Below are positions 45,131 to 57,976 of a stretch of 64,000 bases of DNA, piece by piece. Both the position numbers and the translations under genes were made by a program. Source of the DNA: Oscheius onirici (taxonomy: Eukaryota; Nematoda; Chromadorea; Rhabditida; Rhabditidae); NCBI GenBank assembly GCA_932521025.1, contig OW051473.1, positions 10,726,001 to 10,790,000 of the forward strand, given 5' to 3'. Below the pieces are notes generated by a model, which made no database searches, had not been told where the DNA came from, and was given only the letters and a program-made list of their open reading frames with translations. How positions within the stretch are numbered: position 1 is the first letter of the stretch; every line of letters starts with the position of its first letter.

Positions 45131-47846
45131 AACCTGTCTGCCTCAAATTGTAGTAAAATCCGCGTAGTAAGTTTGCTCAGCCAGAGTTTTTAAAAAGTTT
45201 AATCCTTGCGGAACCCATTGCCAAAAAAAAAATTCTCAGCAAAAAAATTTAAGCCAATTTTTCACGATTTCTTGTTATGAAGTTTCCAAAAACGATGCTT
45301 TCGTGAAATTCATTCAATTCTAAGTCTCTAACACAGCTTAACTAGACGGTTGACTCACATTTAACGTTTTATAGACTCGGGCAAAGATATACAGCATAAA
45401 ATTTTAATTTGGCTGCGTATCTTCTGAGTATCCAATTTTTCACCTAAGGAACAGTTTTTTGATAATATTTCGGATCGCACCACTCAATTTAATTTTTTTT
45501 TTGGCCCAACTCTAGAAAACATTCATATTTCCGTATTTTTATTTACGTTTCGAATTCCGCTAAAAAGTGCTATGCAAATGTCATTAAAAAGCTGAAAACG
45601 AGAATTTTCAGAAATTTCTCGACGTTTCTTAGTCACCCGAAAACATCATTTGTGAGTAGAAAAGGGTTCAGTAACGAACAGAAGTTAACTTTTTTTGTCT
45701 GGCTGAGAAAACTATATCACATAACATTTATCCATTTCCCATCGTCATTTATGTAGCACAACACAATGTGATATAGCCTGTTTGCTGACTGTTGATCATA
45801 AACTCTTTTTTTCTTTATAATACTCTGCATTATTTACAAGAGCCTTTATTCGTGTATGGCACTGGCGGGATTTCTTACTACGTAAGGGGGGAAAAGACGG
45901 GGAGACAATTAGACACTGATGGGACTGATGACGTAGCGCTTATTGTTCTGATTCTGCCATTTTCGAATGAGGTTTGTGAAGACGAGATTGTTGCGTCGTG
46001 GACGTGATAAGATGGGCAGGAATTCTTCTGGAAATTTGGCCATTTAAAAGCGGAAATTAGGCGCCCACTTTAAAGTCACATAACCCACTCAGCTCATTAG
46101 CCATTGAGCCCATTTGGAAAGCTTCCCAGTATCTCTCTGCTCATAACATGAGTTGTGCATTAAATCAACCATAAAAGTTGAAGACCAGGAGTCAAAGACA
46201 GACTATACGAAAAGGGCATACATAGTATAATGATTTAAGCTTTTGCATTAATTGTGAATTCATCTGACAAAGTAACCTAGTAGGTTCTGAGTTAAGGCTT
46301 AATTAACTTTCAGGCATAAATCTTGGAGACAAATATCTAATGGAGGATATTTTAAATACTTTAAGTTTCTGAAGTTTCTTGTTGCCTTTATCAACAAAGT
46401 TAAGACTTAATTGACTCTTGTAGACGTAAATATTGGAGACCTAAACACATAAATCTTGTAGACTATAAAAAGTGGCTACGTAAAAATGACGCGAGTTCAA
46501 TTTTCACTCGAGCCCCTCAAATCAGGTTAAATTAGGCTTCACCCACTCCTCCTACAAATTTAATCACGTGTTTTTGGATGTTAAGTTCTTAGACTTTAAA
46601 TTTTTGAAAAAATTTTGAAAGAAAAAGGATTTGAGAATTAGGGATTGTGTGCCATAATCAGTTTTTTAAGCTAATGATATCATATTCTCATTTGCATGAC
46701 TGGCGTAACTAGAAATCTCGATTCCGGGTAAAAACTATGTGATGATCAAAATTCAGGTAACAAGCTTGCTCTGTGATATAATTTCATTAATCTTTCCATA
46801 CCAAAACAGGATACAATTCCACGCAGCCGGATGATAGATCAGACTTTCGTCATGTCCTCTGTTGCAATTGAGAGTTTTTTGGTTGCCCTCGGGGAGTTAA
46901 TGACCAGGATCAGAGAGGGAAAAAAAAGATGTACTGATGGACGGAGAAAGTCGCCAGCCATCACATGATTTAAAGAAACTGGTTAATAAAATTTTTCGCT
47001 GAACGTCGACTTAAGTTCAAAGCTGCAAATTTTGTACAAAAAAATGCAGAGAGCTTTAAAGGCTAGGGAGAAGTTTGAACAGTCGCAAAAAATTAAAGCA
47101 AGTGCAAGAAGAATTTTGTTTTGTGTAATAACTTAAACTGGCAATGAATATATAAGTGGTTTTGCCTAATTTTGGTTTGTTATGACCAAGTTTTACATGA
47201 AGTGACATAGAGATGCTAAAAAGGTTAATAGCTAATTTGCAAGAAGTTACAAAGGTCCAATACCACATTTTTCAAGAATTTTCGTGACTGTAAGTATGTC
47301 TATCACTGCAGTTTAAAAACTAAATTAAAGACAATTTAAACGAGTTTTGAGACAATTTTAAAAAATTCCAAGGTTCCAATTCACTTTTTTAAAAGACTTT
47401 CGGGATTTTAATTGTGTCTATTAATTGTAAAAACTCGAAAGATTTAGGAGGTGGATGCTGTGAGATTTTCAACTTTTCAAATAGACTGTACTGTAAGGCT
47501 GACTGTACCTTGTATTTCCACAAACTGTGCACTAATCACTGAGATTAGAGCTATGAGTAGAAGTAGGGACAGACCCAACCGACGGAGCGGGACCATGACG
47601 GAATGAAGTTGCGCCACGCCCATTAGAGGCTGTGGGCAGCGACTGTGGAGCCTTCTAACAATAGAAAATTATGAACTAATACTCTCCCCGGGGAAATGAT
47701 CTATTAACACGTGTCAGACATATTCATTCTTTAACAAAAAATACTAGGACCCATCCCTAGATTGTTTTTCCTAGTACACTTGGAGCAGCTGCGAGAAGTG
47801 GAAATAGTATTAAGACGGAAATCAGGATAACTTTATTAAACTCGTA
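45131..47846. other. Intergenic between STARD7-like and RTK genes
   Basis: No gene supported. AT-rich. The block 46260-46470 has loosely repeated units (taaggcttaatt/taagacttaatt, cataaatcttg(g/t)(a/g)gac). The genes on both sides converge on this stretch, so it should contain two 3' ends. Confidence 0.35.
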
Positions 47847-50800
47847 CTATTCCCTGAGTGGAGTTACATAGCCGTACCCGCTGCAAATATCTTCAAGAAG
47901 TAGAGAAAGCTCCGTCTTGATAAAATTGAAGCCTGGCCTTTTTTCAGCGTCGTCCAGCCAACAAGATCGCAGAATTTTCCAGAGGGGATCACTACAGGCG
48001 TCTGGACGCTCCAGCCGTCGTCCCGAGTGCAGATAAGACAAAATTTCGGGTTGTGGCACGTGGTCAAAGGGATCAGCTCCTGACATGAGGATTTCCCAGG
48101 CACAGACTCCGAAGGACCTGAAAGGGGCTAAGATGTCATTAAGTAAAGGTATGCGGATCTAAGAAGTACCTTAAGTGTACATTAAAGACACCTTATATCG
48201 TTAAGGTATACCTTGAAAACTTGGAGAATGACGCGTGTGAAGTCAAAAGTCAAGATTACTTACTTATGGCAAATTATCAAATAGTTTTCGACGAATTGTT
48301 CTTCATGCTGAACTAAGAGTTGAAATAGACGGAACAGGAAAATATACGCAAAAGTTTAGGAGAGTTCGCGCCCAAATAAAATGCAAATAAACTGGAGTCT
48401 CCCTCGCAAATTTCACGTTTTTGTGATACATTTAAAGGGAATGCTAGATTTGTTATGACCCTGGCCAAAAATTTTGTGACAGGACCAAATAAAATTCTTT
48501 AAGAAGTTGTTTTGCTTTGTGAAACCCATTGAAAATAGATCACTGTCATCATCCTAGTTTTTCATAATGCCACAGTTTTGATTTGGCTACTTTCCGCACC
48601 CAATTGGCTTCTTTTTCGGCATGTCTTATTCCCAACTAGCCTATGCGTGTTGGATCATCAAGATCTTCTCTTTAAAAACATCCGGAACTTGCTTACCAAA
48701 CATCGGAAGCTTCTGAGAACTGTGCCCGGGACAGGGCTTCTGGGGGCGTCCACTTAATTGGAAGTCGCTTAATCTGAAGAAAAACATGGTAATAGTCAAG
48801 TTTATATGCACCTTGGAGAGCGAAGTGCCGCTCTCTTTCCAGATTGCCAGGCCGAAATCTGCTATTAGAACATCGCGCCCACGTTTTATGAGTACATTTC
48901 TTGCGGCTACATCTCGATGGGCTACACCGCAATGGTGGACAAATGCCTTAATATTTTTATAATTTTTGATTTTTTTTTGGCCCACAAGTCCATCTGCAAT
49001 CTGCCACAAGTAGGCGATGACATCTCTCTGGTGAATCACATTGTCACCAGGAAGCTGATTGCCCTGAAAATTAAGTGTTGTCAAAGATCGCATAACCTTT
49101 AAAGCTGCGACTTTTCACATGTGACAAGGCACAAAACCAATTCTATGACATGTTAACAAATTACGTGAAACGACTCCCCAGGGCAGTGGAGCTTAATAAT
49201 TTGAGCAGTATGTGCTACGTTCTCTTGCTTAATGAGTTCAAGTATGCTCTGATCAAAATATGACAAAAACAAGGGCGGAGAATCAAAATAAGCACTTACA
49301 GAGGGTAGAACAAGTTTTCCTTTAAGGAATTGCTTTAAGTTGCCACCTTCAGCGTACTCTATCACCAGACAGATTGGATTTACTGTAGTCACACAGCCGA
49401 GCATGTTGGCAATGTTTTGGTGTGGACGGATTGCCTAAAAGCATAGAAATTACAGAAAAATTGGTTTCCACCTTCATAATTTCGATTTCGTCCAGCAGCT
49501 GCTGCCTACCTTTTTCGTCTGAGCCGATGAGCTGTTCCTGGAATATTTAGCTTGGCCCACGCATTCAGGTCATCCATAATTCAAAAAAGCATCATACGTG
49601 CCTTTATTGCCACTGGGCAATTGTCGTATTGGTAGGCGTAGAAATTTCGACGGTAAATGTACTCGCACGGGGCTCGGCCGAGGATTGAACCTGAAAATAA
49701 CTATGTAAATAGTTGCCACAACAACGCGGCTGTGTAACTGTCTAGTCTGTAGCTGTCTATAATCAAGCCACAACGATGCAGCTGTCTCACTGTCTTCTTT
49801 GTGGTCTTCGAATCTAAGATATATTCCATTTTTTTGTAGTTTTCGAATGTTTGGATACAGGGTGCGTTTTATTCCAATGCCTACCTCTGTAAACCACTCC
49901 TCCAGATCCTCTTCCCAACTCTGCACCCTAAAACACCTGTCTTCTACTTTAAGACTTCTAAAACCTGAATAATCTGCTGACGGCTCATCTCCCACGGATC
50001 TACACGTGTACGTGCCAGTCCCGAAATGTTGAGAATTTCTTTGCCAAGCTCGTCGAGATCCCTACTGATGATGGGTTCCTTATCGCTCATCTAAAGACGG
50101 ATTTTGACGTTTTTGGCCTTCTCATACCCTTGAAATCTTCCTTTTCCGGATGTTCTTCTGAACACTGTAAGCGATGGCTACGAGGGCAATGAACAGAACA
50201 GCGGAGGATACGCATAAGACTATTACTCCAAGAGTACCAATTTTTGCCTTGTGATGGTCTTCAGGAGGTTGATCTGCACAACTTTCATTAAACGTTAATA
50301 AACTTGCATTCTTTAGTTGGACAGAATATATTCTTGGCAGTTTTCAAATCTTCAAAAGTCGGGTAAACATGAATGACCTTGTTTGAGAGAGAACTATGGA
50401 TGTGCAAGTCATTCGAGGTGTTGACCAGCATGACCTAAAAAATGTACAAAAATAGGAAATATCCTACTTGAAAATCGACAAAGGAGAGATTCGTACGGAA
50501 GTCTGACTGACTGTCGTCCCAATTTCTCATGAATTTTTCAGAAACATAGTTTGTCACCAGATAGACACTTGGAACTCTACTGGTGGGCATTCGACTTGGT
50601 TTCAAAATGTCCAGAGCATGTTTTATAAGCTGAAAGACTTTTCCAGTACAAAAAAACCAACTTACATCTACAGTATTGTCGTATTCTGAGATCGCATTGT
50701 AGAGATCCAACATGTTGACTTGATCCATAAAACATCTTTGACTGAAAATGGTTGCAGTTAAACAAAATAGAGAGTCACAGTCAAACCAGCTAGACAGCAG

Positions 50801-52642
50801 CGTCGTTGGGGTCACTAAGAGAGAGCCACATTCAAGACAGTTAGACAGCCGCGTCCTTGTGCCCATTCACTCATTCAGTAGTTTAGAACTCACTCTGCAC
50901 AAAACGCTGTCTTTTGCCCTTCCTGGCTATCCTGAACAGCGTACTTGCTCCCTTCATCAGCGCAATTTCCAGCAGTCTCTATCAAAAAGTTTTTCAACAT
51001 CTCCAGTTCCACGAAATCGGTCCAGTAGGCCAGTGCCAAAACAATGACTACATCCGAGGGGTGAGGTGTGTCTAATTCAAAACAGTACAGTTTGTTGTGT
51101 GAAACGCTTACCCGTTATCGGAACTCCTGTTTGGCTAGGGGTAAGTGTCGTAGTTATACCTGAACATGTGGCTATACTAAATTGTAAAAGACTCACTTTT
51201 GCTAAGTCCAGGCCTCTCAAAACTAATGTTGAGAATACGGTCCGTCAGATTGTTGAGATCGGCAAAAAGCTCCATCGGGTAGAGGTCAGCGACGCTTAGG
51301 AGCTTGCCGTAATATCTAGACATACGGATTTAATCAGATTACCATGAATTTTACTGCATAACAGTGGCTTTATCCAACTTATTCCAAGGCAACACGATGC
51401 CATAGATAATTGCCACCTTTTGAGCCTCCAGAGCTTTTTGGAAAATGTACTTGTTGTTGAGAAAGTTGACAGAAATAAAGTCACTGAGCACCAAGACGAC
51501 GGTCTGAAAAGAATAATTCAGAACATTCCTGGTACTCACTGGTGGAAGTTCTCTTTCCTTTATGGCTTCCCTCCTCATGAAGCCCATGACATCTGGAGCG
51601 AAATCAACGTCGTCTCGGCTAATTTTGTCAGTTTTCACAAAGATAGAATCATTCCCTTTTGCTAGGAGCCCCAAAATACACTTGTGGACATTGTGCCACC
51701 AGCACTTGGCCAGAATTTTAGCTCTGGGACCAAAAATTAGGACCTGAAATGTAGGAAAGCTTAAAGAATGTATTGGCGAACCTTTCCCCTCTGTCCATCA
51801 AAGTATTCATTCGCTAGAAAATTTGCCATGCCAGTGACAATTTCCATAAAATGCCCCTTACTGGAGAATCCCAGAAAGATGCGAAGCTCTACGGCAGTTT
51901 CATCTTTCCCTGAGAAAAGAGTAAGCAATCTTTTTTTGAAAAATACCTGTTGGTTGAGGATCACACGTCTTGTTACCTCTGTAACAAACAGCTGTTTTCA
52001 ATTTTGTCAAGTCTTCATAGCTCAATATTCTCTTTGTTTCGTTACCATCATGAAGATCCAAGCCAAAATCTAAACAAAAGTACTGGTTTGGAGTGAAAGA
52101 TACCTTTTGCTCGGTCAGTGACCAAAGTAACTTTAACATCTTCCTCCGGGCTCCATATTTTAGGCTGTAGAAAATTTGTCAACACATACGGAGTTCTGGA
52201 GTTTTCGGCCGCAATTATTTCCACTATCTTCAAAACTCCACTAGAGTCTTGTTTATCGACTAAGCCTGAACTTAGCCGTATTAATTATGAAAAAACGCTT
52301 ACCAGAAAAAGTTTGCGAGTAAAAATCATCATTTCCAAGACTCAGAATGGCTCTCGAACATGACCTTGCGTCACAGCATTGTATCCAATCTTGACTTGCA
52401 GCCAAATAAACATCAACCACAAAAGAGCCGCGAAAACAGGAATTAACTTGAGATAAGAGGTGTATTCTAATAAGATCTGCCTCGATAGTGGAATTTTGAG
52501 CGAAAATAGGGACTATACTAGATTTGGCGACGCATGTGACTGAATTATAATCCTCTTAAGAAAATTTTTTCTCACCGTCACAAAAATCAGAGCCGGCCAA
52601 GGCGTGGAAGTTATAAAGAAGTAGAATTAGTAGAAATTTCAT
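47847..52642 (-). CDS. Receptor tyrosine kinase with vWA-like ectodomain
   Basis: The signal peptide MKFLLILLLYNFHALAG starts at 52642. The ectodomain contains two segments with the alternating strand/helix pattern of von Willebrand A folds. The first runs from LRIFLGFSSKGHF through TVVLVLSDFISVNFL to VAIIYGIVLPW; the second includes VPSVYLVTNYVS and HVYPTFEDLKTAKNIFC. A membrane helix (GVIVLCVSSAVLFIALVAI, about 50170-50245) follows. The kinase domain is canonical: GAELGRGSGGVVYRG (49885-49927), VAIK (exon 49602-49690), HRDVAARN, DFGLA, RLPIKWTPPEAL, then SFGVCAWEILMSGADPF, and stop TAG at 47847-47849. All catalytic residues are present, so activity is expected. Introns are mostly about 40 bp; the one after VAIK starts with GC. 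The ligand is unknown. vWA assignment rests on pattern only and is less certain than the kinase. Confidence 0.85.
49714..49805. repeat. Two GCCACAACGACG elements in RTK intron
   Basis: Copies at 49714 (gccacaacaacgcggctgtgt...gtctgtagc) and 49768 (gccacaacgatgcagctgtct...tttgtggtc) lie in the intron between the glycine-loop exon and the VAIK exon. Confidence 0.65.
50782..50866. repeat. Two diverged GCCACAACGACG elements in RTK intron
   Basis: Minus-orientation copies (agctagacagcagcgtcgttgggg; agacagttagacagccgcgtccttgtg) near 50789-50866, inside an ectodomain intron. Confidence 0.55.
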
Positions 52643-53819
52643 CTCTAAACTATTTTTTAGCAGAAAGACTCAAAGAGGCTTACAATCAGCATTTAACAAT
52701 GCCCTGCAAAAAATGAAAATCGAAGGAGACGAGGTGTCGGTTCACACCAGCAGAGATAAGACAATGCCTATCAGAGAAACTGACGTCTTTTGACAAAATT
52801 TAATAGGCTAACTAGGGTCCCGAAAGAGTGGTGGGAGGAACTTAAAATGTCAATATTTTGGTGTGGGAGAAGCTCGGACAAATAGCAGTCAGTAATGTAG
52901 ATATTTATTTATCTCTAAATAACACCAAATCATAAAATTATCTAAGATGGTCGATGACCCTATTCCATTTCTCAGTCGGCGCAATTCACCCGTTACTATT
53001 GAAACATCTTTTGACAAGTATTGTAGTATTACCAAGCATGTAGATATTTCAATTCCAATATATTTTACAATATTAAGCTCTAGCCACTCTCGTCCAATTC
53101 TGTCCGATGTCTTTTGTGAACGAGTCACTCTATCTTTTCGGTCGTCCAGTGGGCCTTACTGCTCGCCATGGTCTCCATTCACTATTCTCCTCGTCCACGT
53201 GTCGTCATGGGCACCTTCCATGCAAAATTCTATTTTCGTCTTGCCCATCTTTCTCTGATATCGGTGGCTTTCGAAGCTTCCATCAGCCATCCATTTGTAC
53301 GTCTATCCAGCAGAGTGACGCCCAAAAATCTTTTCACTATCTCCCGCTGAACTACCATGAGCTTGTTACTATCTCGTTCTCAAAGAGTGGGTGATGACAG
53401 AAAAATATCAGCTTGATTGGTTTTACGATAAAGGATAGAGATAATATTTGACTGCGAAATTTCAAACATCTATGTCATCTCATGATGGTTTTGGAGCTGC
53501 TCACTTCTGCCCAATTTTTCTTCATTCTTTACGCATTTTCTCGCGTTTTCAATACACTAATTAGTGATTAGCGGACCGAGGCGAGTTTTTCTAAGCAAAG
53601 TCAAAAAGGCACTTCCGGGATTCTTTAAAGTACTTTCCGTCCCACCACGCCTCAGTGAATTTAAACAGTCTTTTGTCCTATAACCTACTACGGAATGAGG
53701 ATACCGTTGGCGGAAGGCAAATAAATTTTCTTTGATCGATTGGCTGAACAGTACTTGAGCAATCATGGTTATCGCGACTTTGCCTTCCATTAGTGCGAAA
53801 CGCTTTGAGCATAAAATCG

Positions 53820-54390
53820 CGCGCAGCGCGCGTCAACAGCATTTTCAGGTTTTGGGACTAGTTTTATCGGATTCAGCATGAAAAGTTATCCCTAGAAACA
53901 TATTTTCAAAAAATTTGATCGACGAACAAAAAGTTAGCCGAAATGTTCTGTTTCCAAAACGTCCGCTGTCCGGCGTCCTGTGTAGGCGATTTGCGCTCTC
54001 ATTTTTTGACCTACAAGACTGAAAATTTGGTTATCGATGTAACTTTTCCGACCCTACAGGAAGGGTCTTTTTGTTTTTCGATTTGAGACCCGGATCATAC
54101 CCCTACGCCCTGCATTTTTGGACAAATTTTTTTTACCGAAAAAGTTAGTGTATTGCTAAAAGTCGCCACTCCACCCACACGACCCGGGTTCGATCCCGCC
54201 CTTCTGCAAACCTTTTTGCTAAAATGCTTTGAGTAGAAAATGACTGTGAACAACCCCTGGAATCTTTTTCTGATCGCATTCTACCATCCCCTGCCATTAG
54301 GTAAACACACAAGGATTCTGAGTTTACTCGTTTATACGAATGCTTTTAGAAATGAGGGAGTATTGTAGTTTTCTGCTTCTACCCTGGTCC
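53820..54390. mobile_element. Dispersed ~500-bp repeat, copy 2
   Basis: Inverted relative to copy 1 at 43080-43590. It includes gggttcgatcccgcc, which fits a pol III B box, so the family may be a composite or tRNA-derived element. Confidence 0.65.
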
Positions 54391-54676
54391 TGCAAAATGG
54401 CTCAGGGTATGCTTAGGTTTGCTGAAGTTCTGAGTATAGGCTTCCCCAGATTCTAATGAAGTAAATCTCGAAAGTGGTGGAAATTAGCGTAACAAAGAAC
54501 CAAAATACCAAAAGCTTGATTGTAAGGGATTGTGAGGCGTGTAATGCATGATCTCTAACCAATGCAGACTCGATCTTTTCTTGAAGTAGCTCGACTTCAT
54601 TACGTTAAATTCTGGCCGGTCTGGTGTTTGTACGAAAAATGAACCGGTCTGTGCCGAAAAATTAGCTCTTACAAAA

Positions 54677-55104
54677 GTCAAATCCTCGTCTTTTCTCATA
54701 GGATCATTCATTTATTGCTAGCTCCAGAAAACCTGCTTATAACATCGAAGAAAACCCAATACGTTTGACCCACAGCCAAAAATGAGCAGTGAACAATGTT
54801 TAGCGCTAAAGGATACGCTATTTTTAGTGACATGAAACTGCTGTGAATCAAGGAATATTATTCTGAAAAGTTTGTGACGGGAGTCCAGTTACAGAAATTT
54901 TCCCGATGTTTTTATCACATTTGTAGGAAAGGGATCTAGTTGACAACGAGTAGAATAAGAAAACGATGAAAAACAACTGGATTCTCTCAATGAAAAAGGT
55001 GTCATCTAACTCTTATCCCTAACTCAGTATTTCCTCTTGATTCATAATAGTTTGTGGAACAGACGATAACAGAGTGATCCTATGAGAAAAGACGAGGATT
55101 TGAC
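54677..55104. mobile_element. MITE-like inverted repeat pair
   Basis: 54677-54706 and 55075-55104 are exact 30-bp inverted repeats (first arm begins gtcaaatcctcgtcttttct). Similarity continues imperfectly inward and outward. Sequence just right of it (55130-55265) matches 42790-42910 in the same orientation (gacaaatccct, aaagaatcc.ctttttcaca). Confidence 0.6.
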
Positions 55105-55460
55105 TATTGTAAGAGCTATTGTTCACTTTTTGTCCAGTTGCGTAGTTCACACAAAAGTATTGTTCTCTTTTTGTTCGGTTGAATTCAGTAAAACGCTGGG
55201 CAAAGACAAATCCCTTCTTCTTCAAAGAATCCGCTTTTTCACAGATCCAGATCTGTTTTACTCCTAGCAGGGATCATACCACAGCTTTTCGTTTTATCGC
55301 TACGTGCATCTAGAGTAAAAAATATAACTTGCTAGGTGATATATGTCCTTGAGCAACATATCGGCTAACCTGTAGACCGCTCCATGTTTTTGACTTGACA
55401 ATAAGTAGGCCAAACTCAGAAAACACTTTCTAAAAGACTTTTTTGATAAATTTAAAAAAA

Positions 55461-57269
55461 CTAACCGAATGGGTTCTTGGACGTTGAAGTACACTTTGAG
55501 CGTGTCAGCAAGTCGTTGAAATTTTCAAACTCGGTTCCTGGGAGATATGTATATTTGCAAGAGGAATTGAAATCCTTACCATGTTTGTTTTGGAACGTTA
55601 GGAAAAGTTGGCTGGTTTCTGCGTCGTTCATATCTTCGAGATGGAAGAAAAGTCTGCAAAAAACCCTTTATTATAAAAAACGGCATATTTTCAGGAAAAC
55701 AGTCTGGAAAAGTGATGTAAATATACTAAAGTGTGGTGCACTAATTACCCCTCGTAGAAAAAAATTTCAAATATCAGCCGATTTCATTTGTTCGCCTGGA
55801 TTTCCTGAGAGACAGTTTTGAGATTTTGTTGTTTTTGAACCATAACTCTAGCAATTGATTTTTTTCACAGCTTTCTAGCCTTTTTTTCAGTTTTATATTC
55901 TAAATGTTCTAAATGACCGAAATAAGTTTTTTAAAGAAAGTAAAAAAGCACTTCCTGGGTCCTGTAGAAACAAGCAGAAGTTTGTAGTTTACAAAAACAG
56001 GGCAATACAAAAAACGGGGCAATATTATTTTAGCTCAAAGGAAAACCAAAAACCACATCTTACAGATAAATTTAATCAGACGGGGTTAGGGTTTTGTATA
56101 CTCCAAACCATCTCTCTTTTTGCGGGTTGTTTTTTTTAATAATAATGACTAACAGGTTGGGTCGAAAAAATAATCTAGTTAAACTCACGGGCGATAAGTA
56201 TGTGTTCCTTGGAGTCGAGTTTGTTCTCTCCGTAAAACGAGAACGTGTTCAGATGGCTCATTAGCATTTTATATCTTAGCCAATTGATGTCACCATGAGT
56301 CTCACAGTAATGTTCAAAAATTGAAACAGTAGCCTAATGTCACTTCTCCCATTCTCTAAAATAAACAGATAGGGCTCACTGCAACTTACATCAGCAATGA
56401 GGAGCGGTCCTTGAGTGCTCAGACAGAATTCTGTAAAGGCGTCAATTTTCGAGTCAGTGACGTTGAACTTTTTTCTTTCAAACATTTTCACGTAGTAAGA
56501 AATGAGGCTCAACGGTTTTCTGACTTCCTGAAAAAAATTAATGTGTGTTTTTTGGGAAACAAACCACCCTGTAGTTGTTCAGGAAAGTTTGAAAGGTGGT
56601 ACTTTCAAAAACAAGGGCTTGAAACTCTTGAATCTTGTCCAGCTTTTTTGAGATTTCAGTAATAGTGGTGAGCAATTGTTTGTTCTTATCAGACTGGAAA
56701 ACATTTGTTTGAGCATTTAAGTACATACAAGAGTGAAGACAGGGCCAAACTGGCCCGGGCTTGACAATTTCTCAATTTACACCCTGGCCAAGTGGTAGCA
56801 CTTTGCCCAAACCGAGGGTACAGACAGACACACACGAAGACGTTAGAAATTTAACAGAATAGATATGCTTACATCGAGAAAGGTTTTCAACGCCGTTGCG
56901 AACAAGCTGCCGTAAGGCGTAATGTTTTTGAGGAAAATGAATCTGGCCATTAGAGTTTCAGAAAGATGTCTACAAAAAAACGTCTTTTTTGGGAGATTTA
57001 CGGCAGTCTCAAGGCAGGATAGGACATCGGTGCATTTCGAGTAGTCAATGCCTGTAAACTTTCAAATGTCAGGTTAGCAAGTTATCAATTTGGATTCCAA
57101 GTCCAAAAGCAACACGCGTATCAAATGGTGTTTTTTCTGCAGAAATTTTTCCTGAAGAAAAATCAGAATCATGCCGTTCCGCAGACTTGCACTAGGAGTA
57201 ATAGAGCTTACCTGCCGTACAGTCTGGAAATAGTAGTAGAAGAAGAGGGACAAGTTTGAGAATTTTCAT
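55461..57269 (-). CDS. Secreted vWA-like protein without kinase (exons partly resolved)
   Basis: The signal peptide MKILKLVPLLLLLFPDCTAG (57212-57269, phase 1) begins the gene just downstream of an ATTTTCAG site. Later minus-strand exons include 56873-56969 (MARFIFLKNITPYGSLFATA), 56568-56693 (SDKNKQLLTTITEISKKLDK) and about 56389-56530 (SLISYYVKMFERKKFNV ... CLSTQGPLLIAD). Next are one near 56210-56265 (SHLNTFSFYGENKLDSKEHI) and the last, 55461-55653 (LFFHLEDMNDAETSQLFLTF, FENFNDLLTRSKCTS, TAG). The final F..F..L...C pattern parallels the end of the second vWA-like segment of the adjacent receptor kinase. No transmembrane or kinase segment was seen. Some joins are not fixed, so the model is provisional. 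Confidence 0.5.
56761..56805 (+). repeat. tRNA A-box-like relic
   Basis: ctggccaagtggtagcac carries a perfect pol III A box (TGGCCAAGTGG). No convincing B box follows, so it is a truncated tRNA-derived fragment or chance. It lies in an intron of the vWA-like gene. Confidence 0.3.
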
Positions 57270-57976
57270 TCTGAAAAAATGGTGGTGTGTAGCCGTGTAA
57301 TAAAATAAAATAATAGAGGTTAGACAAACAGGCAAACAAATAAACAGAGTCTGCCACAGACACCATTGCACTTTAATATTAAAGATATGGCTCGTCATGA
57401 GCGTACAGAATAGAGCTGTCTGCTTTTCTTTTGAACAGAAACAAGAGAAGAAGTTTGCAGAAAACGAATGACATACGCAGAATCGCTCACACCACCGCGT
57501 CAGCTTACTAATTTCTTTAATATCAAAACATAACAGAGTTCATCTAATATTTTCGAAAAAAAAAATTAAGAAAGAAGAACGATGCCAAAATTGGTCCTGG
57601 ACATTCGTTATCTTGATGCTGTCAGAAGTGATAAGCAGCTGTCTGTCATATTGCAAGGAATTTAGAGAAAAATTGGAGAAGAGAAAGGCCTCTAACTTCG
57701 GAAAAAAAGGAAAATGAATGGAAAAGGGATGGTTTTTGTATACTCTGCCGATGGATTTACTTGCTGCACCTATTCACTTCTTTCTATCTTTTCAGCTTCA
57801 CATTTGTGAGAAAAAGATGTGGGTTTTCGGTATTCGTTTCGAGATGCACGACATCGAAACATGGTGCGGTCAGTTAGCGCAGACACAAATAACGAAATTT
57901 TATTTGGCGGAATGAAACGGTAGCACATAGTTCGTACTCGTAAATTATCACACGGATATACAGGCAGCTTTTTCAA

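Larger units (their letters stand above)
52643..55460. other. Repeat-rich spacer between the two vWA-like genes
   Basis: No supported gene. It contains copy 2 of the ~500-bp repeat (53820-54390), an inverted repeat pair (54677-54706 and 55075-55104), and a block 55130-55265 related to 42790-42910. A minus-strand open frame at 53557-53790 has no recognised product. Confidence 0.4.

Noticed and set aside
53557-53790. Minus-strand frame with RYPHSVVGYRTKDC
   Set aside because: Considered as a transposase remnant; no catalytic motif and no repeat partner found in the window.
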